In this document: in pieces, positions 43,976-55,250 of the stretch | How positions within the stretch are numbered: the stretch's first letter is position 1 | How the letters are laid out: every line of letters begins with the position of its first letter | Origin: Sycobia sp. Sy_11 | Taxonomy: Eukaryota > Arthropoda > Insecta > Hymenoptera > Epichrysomallidae | Assembly: GCA_018907035.1 (NCBI GenBank) | Contig: JACCIC010000210.1 | Span: 433,001-497,000 of the forward strand | Reading direction: 5' to 3' | Length of the DNA: 64,000 bases | The notes under the pieces: generated by a model | Databases searched by the model: none | Told to the model about the DNA's origin: nothing | What the model saw: only the letters and a program-made list of their open reading frames with translations | Translations under genes and position numbers: made by a program

Positions 43976-44110
43976 GCACGTATTTATACACGGATATACA
44001 AATACGCGAGAATACTGACACGCATCTATACACGAATATACAAACACGTGAAAGCACTGACACGTACTTATACACAATTACACAAATACGCGTACACGAA
44101 TACAGGGCGG
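43740..44110. repeat. LTR minisatellite, right copy, expanded
   Basis: Units of about 30-33 bp such as 'cacgtatttatacacggata' plus 'tacaaatacgcgagaatac' are repeated about ten times, more than in the left copy. Frames on both strands through it are repeat artefacts. Confidence 0.8.
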
Positions 44111-44435
44111 CACACACTCAGAACTGCACGGGATTGAACAGAATAACGCAACACGACTGTCACACTATCAACCGGCAAGCGAAGAAAAGATTTTTCAGCA
44201 GTACGCGCAATACTTAATTCACCGTCAGATTGTTAGCTGCAGACTGACTGACTGCTTCAGTTGAGCTGACCGTCGGGGGTCCGAGGAGCCCGATAGCAGT
44301 TACCGGACCAACGCAAAGTGCAACACTCTGATTTACAATTTGGGCTTTCCCCGCATTACTGCAGGGTTCTTGCACATTCGTCTGACGGACAGCTGCAAAC
44401 TAGTAATTTTTCTTTCGCTTTACACGCATACATTT

Positions 44436-44436
<1 letters not shown>

Positions 44437-44483
<47 letters not shown>
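44437..44483. repeat. (TA)n microsatellite
   Basis: TA tract with a single G interruption. Confidence 0.9.
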
Positions 44484-44492
<9 letters not shown>

Positions 44493-44538
44493 CAGATACA
44501 TACACATACATAACCATTTTCGTTATTTTATTTTTTTT

Positions 44539-45257
44539 TGTTCGAGTGTGATGTGCGAACAACGAGAACTTTCAAGGGCAAAGTCGAAAATTAGTCATAT
44601 AATCAATATAATTTTTATGCGATTATTATTATTTTAATATTGTAAAATTATTATTATTATTTTTCGGTGGCTCGATACGAAATTAGTCGAACTGTAGTGT
44701 AAACACCCGATCGACTAATTTTTCGTGTACAAAAGGTCGAGTTTTCCGCCCCAAAAGCAGTTCTCTCGGCGATACCGCCCAAAGAAGCTCCCTAGAACTA
44801 TCCTGACTCCAGAGCTGTAGTAAATCTGGACCGTGCGAAAATCCTGAATAGTAGAGTAGCGATCCTGGTTACGTGGCGCTCTGTTAAAGACCAGCGGCCT
44901 CAACAAAAATCCCTCCTGCACCTTAGTAAGGCTTGATCCTACTTGCGTAGCGCTCCATTAAAGACTAGCGGCCTTATTATCCCTCAAACAGACTTGATTC
45001 TGGGTGCGCCCCGCTCCGTTAAAGCCCAGCGGTCTCACTCCTATCCCCGAACAAAGCTCTGATCCTGGGTGTAATAGACCAGCATACTACGTTCATCCCC
45101 CAAACTCCCCCCAGCCCCAGTAAAATGCTATATAAATATAGGGCGCGGCGTTAGTAGATTAAGTGCGTTTAAATTGTAAATATTGTTTAAAATAAGCAGC
45201 GTGGAACAAATAGTGTAATAAGCTATACTATAAGGTCTTAACATAAAATTCTGTCTT
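44539..45257 (+). promoter_or_regulatory. Probable solo LTR with tandem U3 repeats and TATA box
   Basis: Three and a half units of 60-75 bp run from 44860 to 45090, each with 'gatcctg' or 'gattctg', 'cgctcc.ttaaag' and 'agcggcct'. 'gctatataaatatagggcg' (TATA box, 45129-45147) follows, with a plausible initiator about 30 bp on. The unit ends 'tctgttaca' at about 45257, with a possible TGT start at 44539. Repeated enhancer-like units upstream of a TATA box fit a retroelement U3. No internal region of the element is attached. Confidence 0.5.
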
Positions 45258-45399
45258 GTCTGTTACAGATCGGAGGGCTCGAAGCCAGAAAAAACTAAAT
45301 GATATGATAAGTAACATCAATAAAAAAAAAATGATTATTTCATGAAACTAGAAAGTACTAGTTTCTAGACAAATTCTTAGTTAGTATAGTGCAGTCTGA

Positions 45400-46105
45400 C
45401 TGTCCCCAACACCCTTATCTAATTGAAGATTTGTCCAACGTTTCGAGCTCGCTACGGCTCCTCATCAGGGACTAAACTAAACCTTATATTCTAATCTATA
45501 TATATTCCCACCACCAAATTTAGTAAATTAAATCAAAATTCTCCCTCTACACAAATTGTCCAAAACCAATCAATTTAATAAGGAATGATAAATGTTATCT
45601 AATTTACTAGACTCTAACACTAAATTCATATTATTTTGATTCTTGGAAATGTGAATACTTTCAAGACTCGCCCGTTTATATTTATTATTAATACCATGTT
45701 CCAAAAATCCACATTCAGAAAATCAAAAGAATCTAAAAACTTTAAACAATGCTCTTTTAAACCGGAAGTAATATGTGAGTTACGTAAACTATATTTATGT
45801 TCATAAATTCTTATTTTTAAATATCGACCTGTTTGTCCAATATAGTATTTATCACAATCCATGCAATTAATCTTGTAAACAACTTCTGATTTTAAATATA
45901 AATCATCCTTATCTTTGCAATTATTAAACAATCTACTTAAATTATTGCTATTTTTAAAGAAAATTTGAATGTTATAATTCCTTTTAATTCTTTCAGACAA
46001 TCCTCTAACGTATGGCAAGACAATAATTTTGCCTCCGTTAACATCAATTCCTGCACTATGTTTATTTTCGGTATTACTAACAAAGAATTTTTTCAGCTCA
46101 TATTT
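45400..46105 (-). pseudogene. Penelope-like element, GIY-YIG endonuclease end
   Basis: The frame 45626-46018 has 'VVYKINCMDCDKYYIGQTGR' then 'RIYEHKYSL', the GIY-YIG nuclease with the Cys pair usual in Penelope-like elements; Gly, Tyr, Arg and Glu-His landmarks are present. Upstream, 'VLPYVRGLSERIKRN' and the linker before it are typical of the end of Penelope RT. The RT itself is cut off at about 46110, where an LTR-like sequence begins. The 3' flank (45420-45470) reads 'aacgtttcgagctcgctacg', then 'ctcatcag', a Penelope-style terminus. Confidence 0.8.
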
Positions 46106-46128
46106 TATTTTCAGATTAGTCTACGGGG

Positions 46129-46440
46129 GTGAATGTAAACAAGGACCGACACATAAAATTTATTACAGCTACTTAACAATTACGACGAATAACTGACTCT
46201 CGACGACAGAATGGCAAACCATCTACCCCGCGCTCGCTCGAATTTTCCGCCCCTCCTCCCTGTTATGGCTGCCGCTAGCTACTTTCCCCGCGCTTGGCTT
46301 CCACACTTGCACAAAATTATATAAAGATGTATATATCAAAGGGCTCGCAGTCCCACTCACCGGTACCTCTATATACGAAGGCGTCCCCTCGGGCGCTCAC
46401 CGCTACTGCTCCTCTTCCGCAGTAACTCCTCGATCTCGTG
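46129..46440 (+). promoter_or_regulatory. LTR-like 5' segment with TATA box
   Basis: A polypurine-like 'acggggg' directly precedes TGAATGTAAACAAGGAC at 46130. About 185 bp on is 'aattatataaagatg' (TATA box). The first 17 bp, with 18 bp upstream, are identical to 10400-10434. The sequence then turns into an imperfect GA tract (46443-46488). The outer end of the LTR is not known. Confidence 0.4.
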
Positions 46441-46582
46441 TTTGAGAGAGAGAAAGAGAGAGACAGAAACAGAAAGAGAGAGAGAGAGCACAAAACAAAA
46501 TGGTCTCCGGTTACTCGCACCTTAATTGCACGCGGCACCCACGCTGCCGCTCGCCCATTTTCCCGTCTGTACTTCGCAAACT

Positions 46583-47188
46583 TCAAGTTCCGGCGCTACT
46601 TTCCCCACGTGCTTCCTGGCACGAGAGCTCGGGAAAAAGGAAGGTCAAAACGGGTTTATAATTGACAACGACTCGCCGACACATGTGGCTGCTGCTTGCT
46701 TCAAAAATTTTCTGATCTTCCTCTTCTCCTTCGCCGTTTTCTTCGTCTTCACCGTCGATCAGCCAATCACAGCTCTTTCTTTCTGTGTGCACCAATGACC
46801 GTTCGTCTTCTCTGATATGCGCCAATCCCGTGCTCTTCAGTATTCTCGAGACTGTTATGACTGACATTATCCGTCGGCAATATGTAGTTTAATTACTGTC
46901 ATCGTGCTCCAAGTTCAAATTTACCCAGGGACTATATCTATATACATTCCCGTCGGATAATTCCGCGCCACTACGAGCGACGGCACTGTCGACCGCTTCT
47001 TCCCCGCGGCGGCTCGCGCCTTCTCGCTGGCTACTACTTCCAATGCGGCCGTCTGCTGTGCGGACGGCGCACGTCGTATATCTCCGGCTTTTACTAACTT
47101 TTCTTGTGTTTTTAGTGCATCCGAGCGCCCTTCCTTCACTGCTGAGCTGCTGACGTTCATCTCGGTGTGCGTCCCTTTTGCGCGGCAT
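46583..47188 (-). other. GC-rich block with two coding-like minus-strand frames
   Basis: Frames at 46889-47188 (99 codons, charged, Ala/Arg/Lys rich) and 46583-46867 (94 codons, with an acidic 'GEDEENGEGEEEDQ' run) follow each other on the minus strand. The composition is unusual for this AT-rich window. No family was recognised. They could be part of a retroelement ORF1 or gag, or chance frames in a GC-rich LTR or promoter. Confidence 0.3.
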
Positions 47189-47189
47189 T

Positions 47190-47950
47190 TCCCATCATCT
47201 TACTGCTTCCTTGTGTTCACTAAATCAGCGGTCAGTGCGGTCTTCAGGCATGCCGTATATAACATGGTGCGGCCACGTGCTTTCCAATCTTCCATTACCA
47301 GCCTCTTGCAGCTTCCAAATGACTTACGGAGCTCCGCCACGTATAAAGTATTCTTTAGTTTTCTTCAGGTACCTTCCTTACTCTCTCTTTCTATCTTCCC
47401 TGCATGCAGTTATGTGCTTCTGTACAACCATAAACTCTAATTTCCTCCCTCCATCACTATCTTCTTGGCATTGACTTCACTTCCGTGCATTTCTATACAT
47501 CTCTATCTTTCTCTCTCTATTTCTCTTTATATGCACATTTTCTTGCATCTCTATATCTCTCTAACTTTCTAATTCTCTCTCTTTTTCTCTTTATATGCAC
47601 ATATTTTTCATATATGCAGTTGTTTTTCCTGTATGTATATATCTCTCTCTGTACGTCTCTGCAACCAGTTGCTTACTTGTATTTTCTCCTTTTGATCTGC
47701 CACTCCTTGACATATGTGTACATCCTTCTTGGTGCATAAAGTCGCTTCCAGCTGTGTACGTACGAATAGCTGGTTTATTCTTCAGCCTCTTTCCTCTTTG
47801 CCCTGTTGTTATTGTTCTTTCTTGTTCTTCCCCAACGTACCTAATTTACTGATAAAGGAGGGCAGAGCCTGCTCGGCTCAGCAGTCAGCTCGATCACCCA
47901 CGCTAATATTGCTATTGGCTTTATATTTATTATTATTCTAAGTTACAGGT
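47190..47950. repeat. Pyrimidine-rich region with a 69-bp tandem duplication
   Basis: 'tctctttatatgcacat' occurs at about 47522 and 47590 inside CT-rich DNA, each preceded by 'tctctct' runs. Reading frames here (Ser/Leu/Tyr/Cys rich) are compositional. Confidence 0.6.
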
Positions 47951-48282
47951 GGTGGTCTACTGCAATTTAAAATGAAGAATTTGATTCCTTTCTTTAAAAC
48001 AATAATTACTTGAAAGACGTCTTTATTTTCTAGAAACATGAAAATGCAGGTATGTTAAATTCTTGAATGTAGTGCATAGTTTCTTGATTCAAAACATTAT
48101 TTTCTTGACTTTAAAAATCAAAAGTTTAAACTAAGCGAATAATTTATTCAATTCTTTTACAATTTGTACGTTAATTTACTTTTATTACATTTATTTCATC
48201 ACTTTTATTTTTAAATTGACCTTATATTATTTGATTATTGATAAGTCTCATAATTAATTTATTTCTCGTAAAAGAACTTCAA

Positions 48283-48357
48283 CCTAACCGGAATTCTATC
48301 CGCAGACCTTTGGATTAGCAAGCTAACGCCTTATTAATTGCTCTATCGCAGTATGCT
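48283..48357 (-). tRNA. tRNA-Ser(GCT)-like pseudogene or SINE head
   Basis: The minus strand reads 'cgatagagcaattaataagg' (A-box-like D arm), 'ttagcttgctaatccaa' (an anticodon arm with loop TTGCTAA, anticodon GCT), and 'cggatagaattccgg' (a degenerate B box and T arm, with TAGAAT where TTCGAAT is expected). There is no long variable arm, and the acceptor stem does not pair. It is more likely a decayed tRNA or the head of a tRNA-derived SINE than a working tRNA. Confidence 0.45.
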
Positions 48358-48590
48358 GTGAACAATTCTAAAAATCTTATCTATCAATTTTTGATCTAAT
48401 ACATTAATATATTAATATAATTAATATAATTAATTAATATCATTAATCTATATATTAATTTATGGATTCCAATGAATAGTATATGCATTTATATATAATA
48501 TATACATATATTATAAGAATTTACATATCGTTTTGGTTTTAATACGTGATTTCCCACATCCTTTTCTCAAAGGGTGGATTAGATTTATTT

Positions 48591-48874
48591 GACTATTCCC
48601 TGCCAGTTGCAAAATCTAATAAATATTTATTTGATTTTATTAAACGAAGCACAAGGATTTAAATATTAAATGTAATAAATATATAGTAAAAACTACGAAA
48701 TGTATATATAAATCAAAAAAATATTTTCTATTTTTGAAAAAATTATTTACTTATAACATATAAATAGTCTATTAACAGATTTATTCATTTAAATTTATTA
48801 TTTAAATCTTTGTGCTTTGTTTAATAAAATCGAAGAAATTTTTATTAGTATTTGCCAATTCGTTGGGTATTGTC
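48591..48874. repeat. Foldback (MITE-like) inverted repeat
   Basis: 48591-48666 pairs with the reverse complement of 48799-48874. Shared blocks are 'gattttattaaac', 'aagcacaa.gatttaaat' and 'aaat.ctaataaa'. About 75-bp arms flank a 130-bp AT-rich loop. No transposase is encoded. Confidence 0.8.
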
Positions 48875-49080
48875 ACATAAATTTATTTCACCTTGTGATA
48901 AAGCTATTAACTGTTCATATTGAATAGCTTCTCCAAAAATGTAATACATTTGTTAAATTTGAGTATATATATAGTTTTTCAAATATTTATTGATTAAACT
49001 TAATTTTTTTACGTATGATTAGTTTCGTTTAGTCAAATTCAATAAATATTTATTACTTTTCAGTAATTTATTTAGTGTAA

Positions 49081-49183
49081 CGTAATAAATATATATTGAC
49101 TATTCAAATGAACTTAATTGTTTGTTTCAAATATATGATTTACTCCAAATTACAAAATATTCATTCGTTTTAAATATGTATGC
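49081..49183. repeat. Dispersed repeat, partner of 51339-51440
   Basis: Both copies contain 'aattacaaaatattcattcg' plus 'ttttaaatatgta', preceded at matching distance by 'ttcaaat.aac' and 'cgtaa.aaatat'. Similarity is about 80 percent by eye over roughly 100 bp. Confidence 0.65.
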
Positions 49184-49628
49184 TTCGTTCTTAAACATAA
49201 ATTTAAATAAATATATGCGATTACTTGGTTCAAGAAAATAGTTACTTGGTACAGAACAGTTGCATAAATTTCATGAATCAAGTAATATTTACTGCATATT
49301 AGAATTTTTTCCAATGTATAATTTTAATGAATTATTTCGAATAACGAATTTCGATAAACGAATATTTCGAAATCTATTTCTTAAATTCAGAAAATTTTTA
49401 TTGAATTAATTCAATAATATTGTTTTTTGATATTATCAGAAATATCTGTCGTTGATCATAGATTTGATCAATCTATAATTTAAATATTTGGCTCATTTAC
49501 AATTATAGTTATTAGATCTTCTGAATTCGATGCATTACTCTTTTGTTTTAATATAATAAGCTTCTGATTCATAATTTTGTTTTCTTAGATGAAGAAGATA
49601 TTTATTTACATATGTATTGCGCAACTCT

Positions 49629-49629
<1 letters not shown>

Positions 49630-49669
<40 letters not shown>
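49630..49669. repeat. (TA)n microsatellite
   Basis: Pure TA tract. The surrounding 47950-50080 is AT-rich with many loosely repeated 'tttcttgatt' and 'aatcaag' phrases; no gene was seen. Confidence 0.95.
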
Positions 49670-50079
49670 TGTATAAAAAACAATTAAATACTAATTTCTA
49701 GAACATATTAGTTTGATTCTGTAAAGCCTGTTTTAGAGAATCAAAAGTATTGTATTCAGGTATATGATTACTAAATTGAAGAAACTCAGGTTTTCATTTG
49801 ATTTGTTTTAAGGAAACGTTTTCTAGATAATGAAAATGCTTGTTTTCAAATTATGATGAGCTAAATTTTAGTAATTAGAATGTTATAATTAAGTAAATAT
49901 TTACTTGACGGGATTTTCCGGTTTTAAGAGAATCTATTTTCTTGATTTAAGATAATCATGTTTTAATTCTTAGACATTTTTCCTGAATTTAAATTAATAT
50001 TTACTGGAATTTAGTAAATTTCTAATTAATTAATTCAAATTTCTCATATGAAACAAATATTTTCGATGTCTATTTTTTA

Positions 50080-51330
50080 AGATTTAAATGTATACCGGTA
50101 GACTGCCTGCTAGGCCTCGTACAACATGCGTGCAGATAGACAGGTGATAAACAGTGAGAGCAGGTGAGAAAAAGAGACGAAACAGTATAGAGAAAACTCG
50201 CGGGTATATGCAGGTAAATGGTATGGCAACATCCACTAACATCGAGTAATCCATGTTAATCCCCTTGGATTTTTCTTTTCTCCCCTCTCCCCTCTCGCTC
50301 ACTCTTCTCTCGCTCTCTTTCTCTGTCTACTCCATACAAGGTAATTATGTGTCAAATATGATTATATAGGATTCTGATATGATACTCCAAAAATATAAAA
50401 AGCAATTAAATAATTTTTGAAAAGTTTACATTCTATAATTAGCAGATTTTCGAGATCTATTGAATTCGTAAACATAGATCAATTACTGACAATGGCCATA
50501 AATATCGTCTCAATGTTGAGTTAATTTTTTTAAAGCGTACATATACTTTATTACAGCTTAATTATTTTAGTCAAATAGAGAAACATTACAAAATTAAATC
50601 AAACATATGGTTTTTTAGTTTCAAGTAAAACGTATGACATAGAAACAATTAACAAAATATGTCATAGAAATAAGTAACAAAATATGTCATAGAAATAAGT
50701 CTATACTGAAAAAAAAATTTTATATATTTAAATAAATGGTTTATTCATATAGCATTAATTAACCAATTATTCAAAATAAGTAATTTATACATTTAAAATA
50801 CTGAATGTTTAGTTAAATATAGTAAATATTTTTTTGATATACGAGAACTGAGAGTTTAAACAAAATATAAAATTCAACTGTAGTATCTTAACTTCTTAGA
50901 CCATCATTTTCGTAATCTTCGCTATATATTATATTTCAATAAATACTAACTATATTTTTCTATCATTTTTATTGTATTATATGTAATGTATTTGTATTCT
51001 ACGAAATGCAATGGAAATGAATTTTTAACGAAAAAAATCTGCCGTTCAAGCTTTAGACATCCCGATCAAAACGTTAATTTGAGTTATCATTAGGACTTAA
51101 TCCTAATAAATAGAGATTGTTTAACTGGTTAATAAGTCAGTTACATTTACTATCTCGAGCGAATCCAAGACAATTGCTAAACTCTGAACCATGGTTGGTG
51201 AACTCTTCAGCACTAAACATCTTAATTTTAAAAATTACCTACACAACTAAAAGATATTTTAAATTTACTTTATACAAAAGTATAAAATAAGGCAAGTATG
51301 GTGTATTAGAAATTCTAATCATTTAAAAGT
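50080..51330. other. Mostly AT-rich DNA with one GC/CT island
   Basis: 50090-50340 is less AT-rich and ends in a CT-rich stretch followed by 'aaggtaatt', reminiscent of an exon edge. The minus-strand frame of 72 codons is not convincing. 50640-50705 has three copies of 'aaaatatgtcatagaaa'. Nothing else was recognised. Confidence 0.35.
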
Positions 51331-51338
51331 ATTTATAA

Positions 51339-51440
51339 CGTAACAAATATTTTTTGCTCTTCAAATAAACGTAACTGTTTATTTCAAACGGACGATTCTG
51401 TCAAAATTACAAAATATTCATTCGTTTTAAATATGTACGT
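51339..51440. repeat. Dispersed repeat, partner of 49081-49183
   Basis: See the partner copy for shared phrases. It ends about 50 bp before the mariner terminus at 51490. A second dispersed unit, 51262-51307, lies just upstream and pairs with 37361-37406. Confidence 0.65.
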
Positions 51441-51489
51441 TTTTGTTTCATATAAACTTTTACGAAATAGCAAGTTTTCCTTAAGTATA

Positions 51490-52276
51490 TTAGGTTGTCA
51501 AATATCTCCCTTCCACCGTTCTGTCTTATGAATTTTGTGGCTATGTACAAAGCGCTATAGAGCTCGAATCTGGCAATACTATACATCATTTGAAAGGTCT
51601 CGACATAACGTACAAAACGAGCTATGCATAATTAGTTTGGCTATTGCGTTCAAAAGTTCTAGACGTGTCAACGTGGAGTTCACTAACGCCGAAATTCGCT
51701 AGAGAAACGTTCCGTGAGATTAATGGTGTTTTGGGGGGGGGCTAGTACGTTATTACTTTGAACCGCACAGAAATGGTTTCGATGATTCAGAGCCGATGAA
51801 AACGACACCATGGATAAGCCAGCCGGCGGAAGACCTGTGACGACAAATACCTATCCAATCATGGAATTTATCGAGTTAGACCGGCATGTCGCATCTCGTG
51901 ACATCGCCCAGGAGATGAGAGTTAGTCACTAAAACATTTTAAAAAATCTGCCGAAGATTAGATGCAAAAAAGCTTGATGTTTGGGTCACGCATGATTTAA
52001 CGCAAAAAAAACGTTCTGGACCGAATCAACGCCTGCGATGTGCTGCTGAAACGGAACAAACTCGACCCATTTTTGAAGCGGATGGTGACTGGCGACGAAA
52101 AATGGATCACATACGACAATATTAAGCGGAAACGGTAGCGCTCCAAGACCGGTGAACCGGCCCAAACAGTGGCCAAGCCGGGATTGACGCCCAGGAAGGT
52201 TTTGCTGTGCGTTTGGTGGGATTGCAAGGGAATCATCCACTATGAGCTGCTCCCATATGGTCAGACGCTTAATTCT
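51490..52276 (+). pseudogene. mariner, 3' truncated, same family as 7009-7466
   Basis: The terminus TTAGGTTGTCAAATATCTCC follows TA at 51488-51489. The transposase is recognisable in pieces. 'GGRPVTT'-like DNA lies near 51830, and an RM-VS-type helix near 51915. The frame 51955-52135 has 'DVLLKRNKLDPFLKRMVTGD' then 'EKWITYDN' (first catalytic Asp). 'VLLCVWWDCKGIIHYELL' follows to 52250. Stops and a G9 run near 51732 break the N-terminal part. After 'GQTLNST' it is cut by Copia sequence at about 52276; the second and third catalytic residues and the right terminus are gone. Confidence 0.85.
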
Positions 52277-53368
52277 ACCATCAAAAAATAAAAATATTAT
52301 AGATTGCAAATGGGTATTCGCTATTAAAAATAATGAACATGAGAATCCATCTAAATATAAAGCGCGTCTTGCTCCTCGTGGTTTCAATCAAAAATATTTT
52401 ATTGATTATAATGAGACTTTTGCTCCTGTAGCAAGAATTACAAGTTTTAGATTAATTATAGTGTTTGCAAATCAATATAATTTACTTATTTTCCATATAG
52501 ATGTAAAAACTGCATTTTTAAATACTTCATTGCAGGAAGAAATTTACATAAAAATTCCTGAAGGAGTTAAAAACAAAACAAATCAAGTTTGTAAATTAAA
52601 TAAAACTATATATGGATTGAAACAAGTAGTAAGATGTTGGTTTGAAACTTTTGATAAAACATTAATAGAAAATGAATTTAAAAATTTTTAAAATATTTTA
52701 AATAAAGGAGAAATATCTAAGAATATATATGTTGTGCTCTACGTAGATGACTTAATAATCGTTACTGCCGACATTCAAACATTGAATAATTTAAAAAATT
52801 ATTTAATGAATAAATTCAGAATAACAAATTAAAAGAAATTAAACTATCTCTTGGAATAAAAATTATAATATGATGTAACTACGATGTATATAATGAAATA
52901 ATGAAATAATGATCTACTTATTCTTAATTAGAGTTGATATATAAAAACGATTTTAAATCAATTTAACACGAGTGATTTTTTGAAAAATGCACGATATGCT
53001 GGAATACTAAAAGACAAGCATCTGTAGCAGCTCATTCAACAAAAGCAGAATAAATGGCTTTACTTGAAGGTGTTAAAGAAGCATTATGGCTAAACTCTTT
53101 CATAAATGGTATAGAAACTCAAATCATGAAACCGAGTGTAATTTATGAAGACAGTAACGTTTGTATACGTATAGCGAATAACCCAAGTAATCATAAGCGA
53201 TCAAAACTTATAGATATTAAATATCATTTCTTGAGAGAGCAAATAAAGAAAAATGTAATAATATTTAAACATATTTCTACAGAGGAGCAGATTGTTGATG
53301 TACTAACAAAACCATTGCCAACTGTGAAATTCCTTGAACTTAGAAAAGGAATAGGCATGGAGAAATAA
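52277..53368 (+). pseudogene. pol: Copia (Ty1) pol fragment: RT and RNase H
   Basis: The first frame (52280-52691) has 'IDCKWVFAIKNNEHENPSKY', 'APRGFNQKYFIDYNETFAPV', 'IDVKTAFLNTSLQEEIYI' and 'YGLKQVVRCWF', all Copia RT motifs. 'LYVDDLIIVTAD' (YVDD catalytic box) follows near 52738-52775. After about 250 bp of decayed sequence, the RNase H end is seen as 'YEDSNVCIRIANNPSNHKRS' and 'TEEQIVDVLTKPLPTVKF' (53054-53368). An in-frame TAA near 53050 and a TAA at 52689-52691 separate the parts. Gag, protease, integrase and the 5' LTR are missing. Confidence 0.85.
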
Positions 53369-53608
53369 TAAAATATAATTCATATTGTTTTCATAAATAT
53401 ATTTTATACTAAGAATAGAGATAGTTTGAATAGGTTTTGCTGGGATTTCCTATTCCTTGCAACAAGTGTTGGACCTTGTATAATTTCCCAGAACAAGCGA
53501 GGAAAGAATATAGACTGAAAGAAAATATCGTAGACCTAGTATTAAGTTTTATTTTATATAATTTTATTATATATAATTGTATTTACTCAAGTAACTTTTG
53601 AGGGGGCG

Positions 53609-53912
53609 TGTTATATTATTCTAGCCTTCTATAAATAATAAAGCAAAAAAAATACATGAAACGATATATTGGACGGTATCGTAAAATGTTGTAAACATGG
53701 TGTTCACTGGGTGTTATTACGATCTGTGTCTTTGCTGCCATGCGCGGTAACTGATTTATGAGTTTATTGTTTAGATGCCTGATGTTTTTTTATAGGTTTT
53801 AAATTTCTCACAAAGGCTTGCAGAGTTTTCAATTTCGAGTACTGTAGTTAGTCTTGCGTTGTCCTATCGTTTGAACAGACGTCTTTTCTTTCCTCGTTTG
53901 AAATAAAGTTCA
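53609..53912 (+). repeat. Copia 3' LTR
   Basis: The polypurine stretch 'ttgagggggcg' (53598-53608) precedes TGTTATATTATTCTAGCC at 53609. The unit has 'ctataaataataaagc' near 53627 and ends 'aaataaagttca' at 53912, giving TG...CA termini and a length of 304 bp. The 240 bp between the RNase H stop and the polypurine tract is 3' UTR. No 5' LTR partner lies in the window. Confidence 0.7.
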
Positions 53913-53929
53913 TGTTAAAAGATTATTTC

Positions 53930-55095
53930 GCGTATCTTAATTTTAATATTCCACCTACTATATTTAATAAAAATTCAATAGTTTTAACAGCTTTCTTCCT
54001 CATCAATATACTCAGTGTCTTCGAAATATTTAATTCCTGTAAAATTTACAATCAGGATTTAGAAAGTCCTATAGTACTCAAACTGCATTGTTAAATGTTA
54101 CAAAGCATATTCACCATGGAATTGAATATGGTAACAATACTTCTACATTTCGATTTTAAATTTGCATTTGATTGCATTAACTGGAGAATAGTAGTAAGTA
54201 AACATAATGAATTAAATTTTTCTAATAATGCAATTGTATGGCTTCATCTCTATATTTCTAAATGTTGGCAGGCAGTTATTGATAATAATAGATAATAAGT
54301 TCTATTTTACTCCATTAGGTGTCTCTTAAGGTTCTACGCCAGGTGCAATCTTATTTTTAATTTATATAAATTCATAATTATCAGTATTAAAGCACTTAGG
54401 ATTTACATTTTCTCTGATTATTTTGTAAATTTATCTACGGTGTAAAGCATCGGAATTGAATGCAACTATTAAATGCTGTTGCTAAATTTATTTCTGTAAA
54501 TAGTTTGAAATTCAGTATCTATAAAACGCAATCCATATTAATATCATCCATATAACATCTTCTGCGCATCAATAAAACTTTGTCGCATAATTGATGATGA
54601 GTCAATTATTACATGTGTACGATCTGTACCAGATCTTGGAATAACATTATATAAATATCTTAAAGGAAGCAAACATATTGCTCGTATTTCATATAAATTT
54701 TATGGTATCTTATAACCGCTAAGATGTCGAGGTAAAGACTTATTATCTCAAGTTAGGACATAGCTAGCAAATGCACTTTTCATTTCCTAATGAAATTATG
54801 TTTCTCTTTAATACAAACGATAACACAATATTTGGACATTAAATTCCAATGAATTCAAAAAACTACAGTTAGATTCATTTTTAATTTCAAACATCATACA
54901 AAATTACAACCATTCTATCAAAAATTAAATTGGTTAACATTAATTGAATCCGTAAGTATTTCGTAGGTCTGTTTGTATATAAAATACTAACATAATAGAA
55001 CTTTTTTTTTATATGCTATGTTCCAAATAATCGATGATATTGGTCAATGTTCAGATATAATCAAATCCACAAAATTTGTTTTCACAGTTATTATG
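53930..55095 (+). pseudogene. Non-LTR retrotransposon RT fragment
   Basis: RT motifs occur in order but in changing frames. 'GFRKSYSTQTALLNVTKHIH' is near 54055-54115. 'FDFKFAFDCINW' (palm Asp) is near 54150-54185. 'LGVS', stop, 'GSTPGAILFLIYIN' is near 54318-54370, and the FADD region is not recognisable. C-terminal 'IARISYKFYGIL' and 'FYQKLNWLT'-like sequence occurs to about 54945. It resembles Jockey- or CR1-type LINEs. Endonuclease and 5' parts are missing. Confidence 0.75.
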
Positions 55096-55119
55096 ACAAC
55101 TACATATATGAGTAGATAG

Positions 55120-55250
55120 GCTATGAGCATTCTAGCACATGGACATTCTGGCACACTCCCCCTCTCCTGAAATCTGTGCTTTGACCCTGTGGGCATTCAA
55201 GCACACCTCCCCACCTTGAAAACTGTGCTGAGGCCCCCTGCATATTGTAA
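55120..55250. repeat. Two-unit tandem repeat of about 55 bp
   Basis: 'attctggcacactccccctc' near 55145 and 'attcaagcacacctccccac' near 55196 begin similar units that also share 'tgaaa.ctgtgct'. It could be the LINE 3' UTR or the outer end of the Polinton. Confidence 0.55.

Noticed and set aside
43470..44117. 215-codon Cys/Tyr/Val-rich minus-strand frame that looks like a repetitive secreted or membrane protein
   Set aside because: It follows the LTR minisatellite exactly, is open on several frames of both strands, and appears in shortened form in the other LTR at 39471-39927.
47485..47941. Overlapping hydrophobic plus-strand frames resembling membrane proteins
   Set aside because: Composition follows the CT- and TA-rich DNA; frames in all phases look alike.
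50084..50302. 72-codon minus-strand frame in a GC/CT island, considered as a first exon
   Set aside because: No partner exon, no recognisable domain, and the frame is short enough to be chance.
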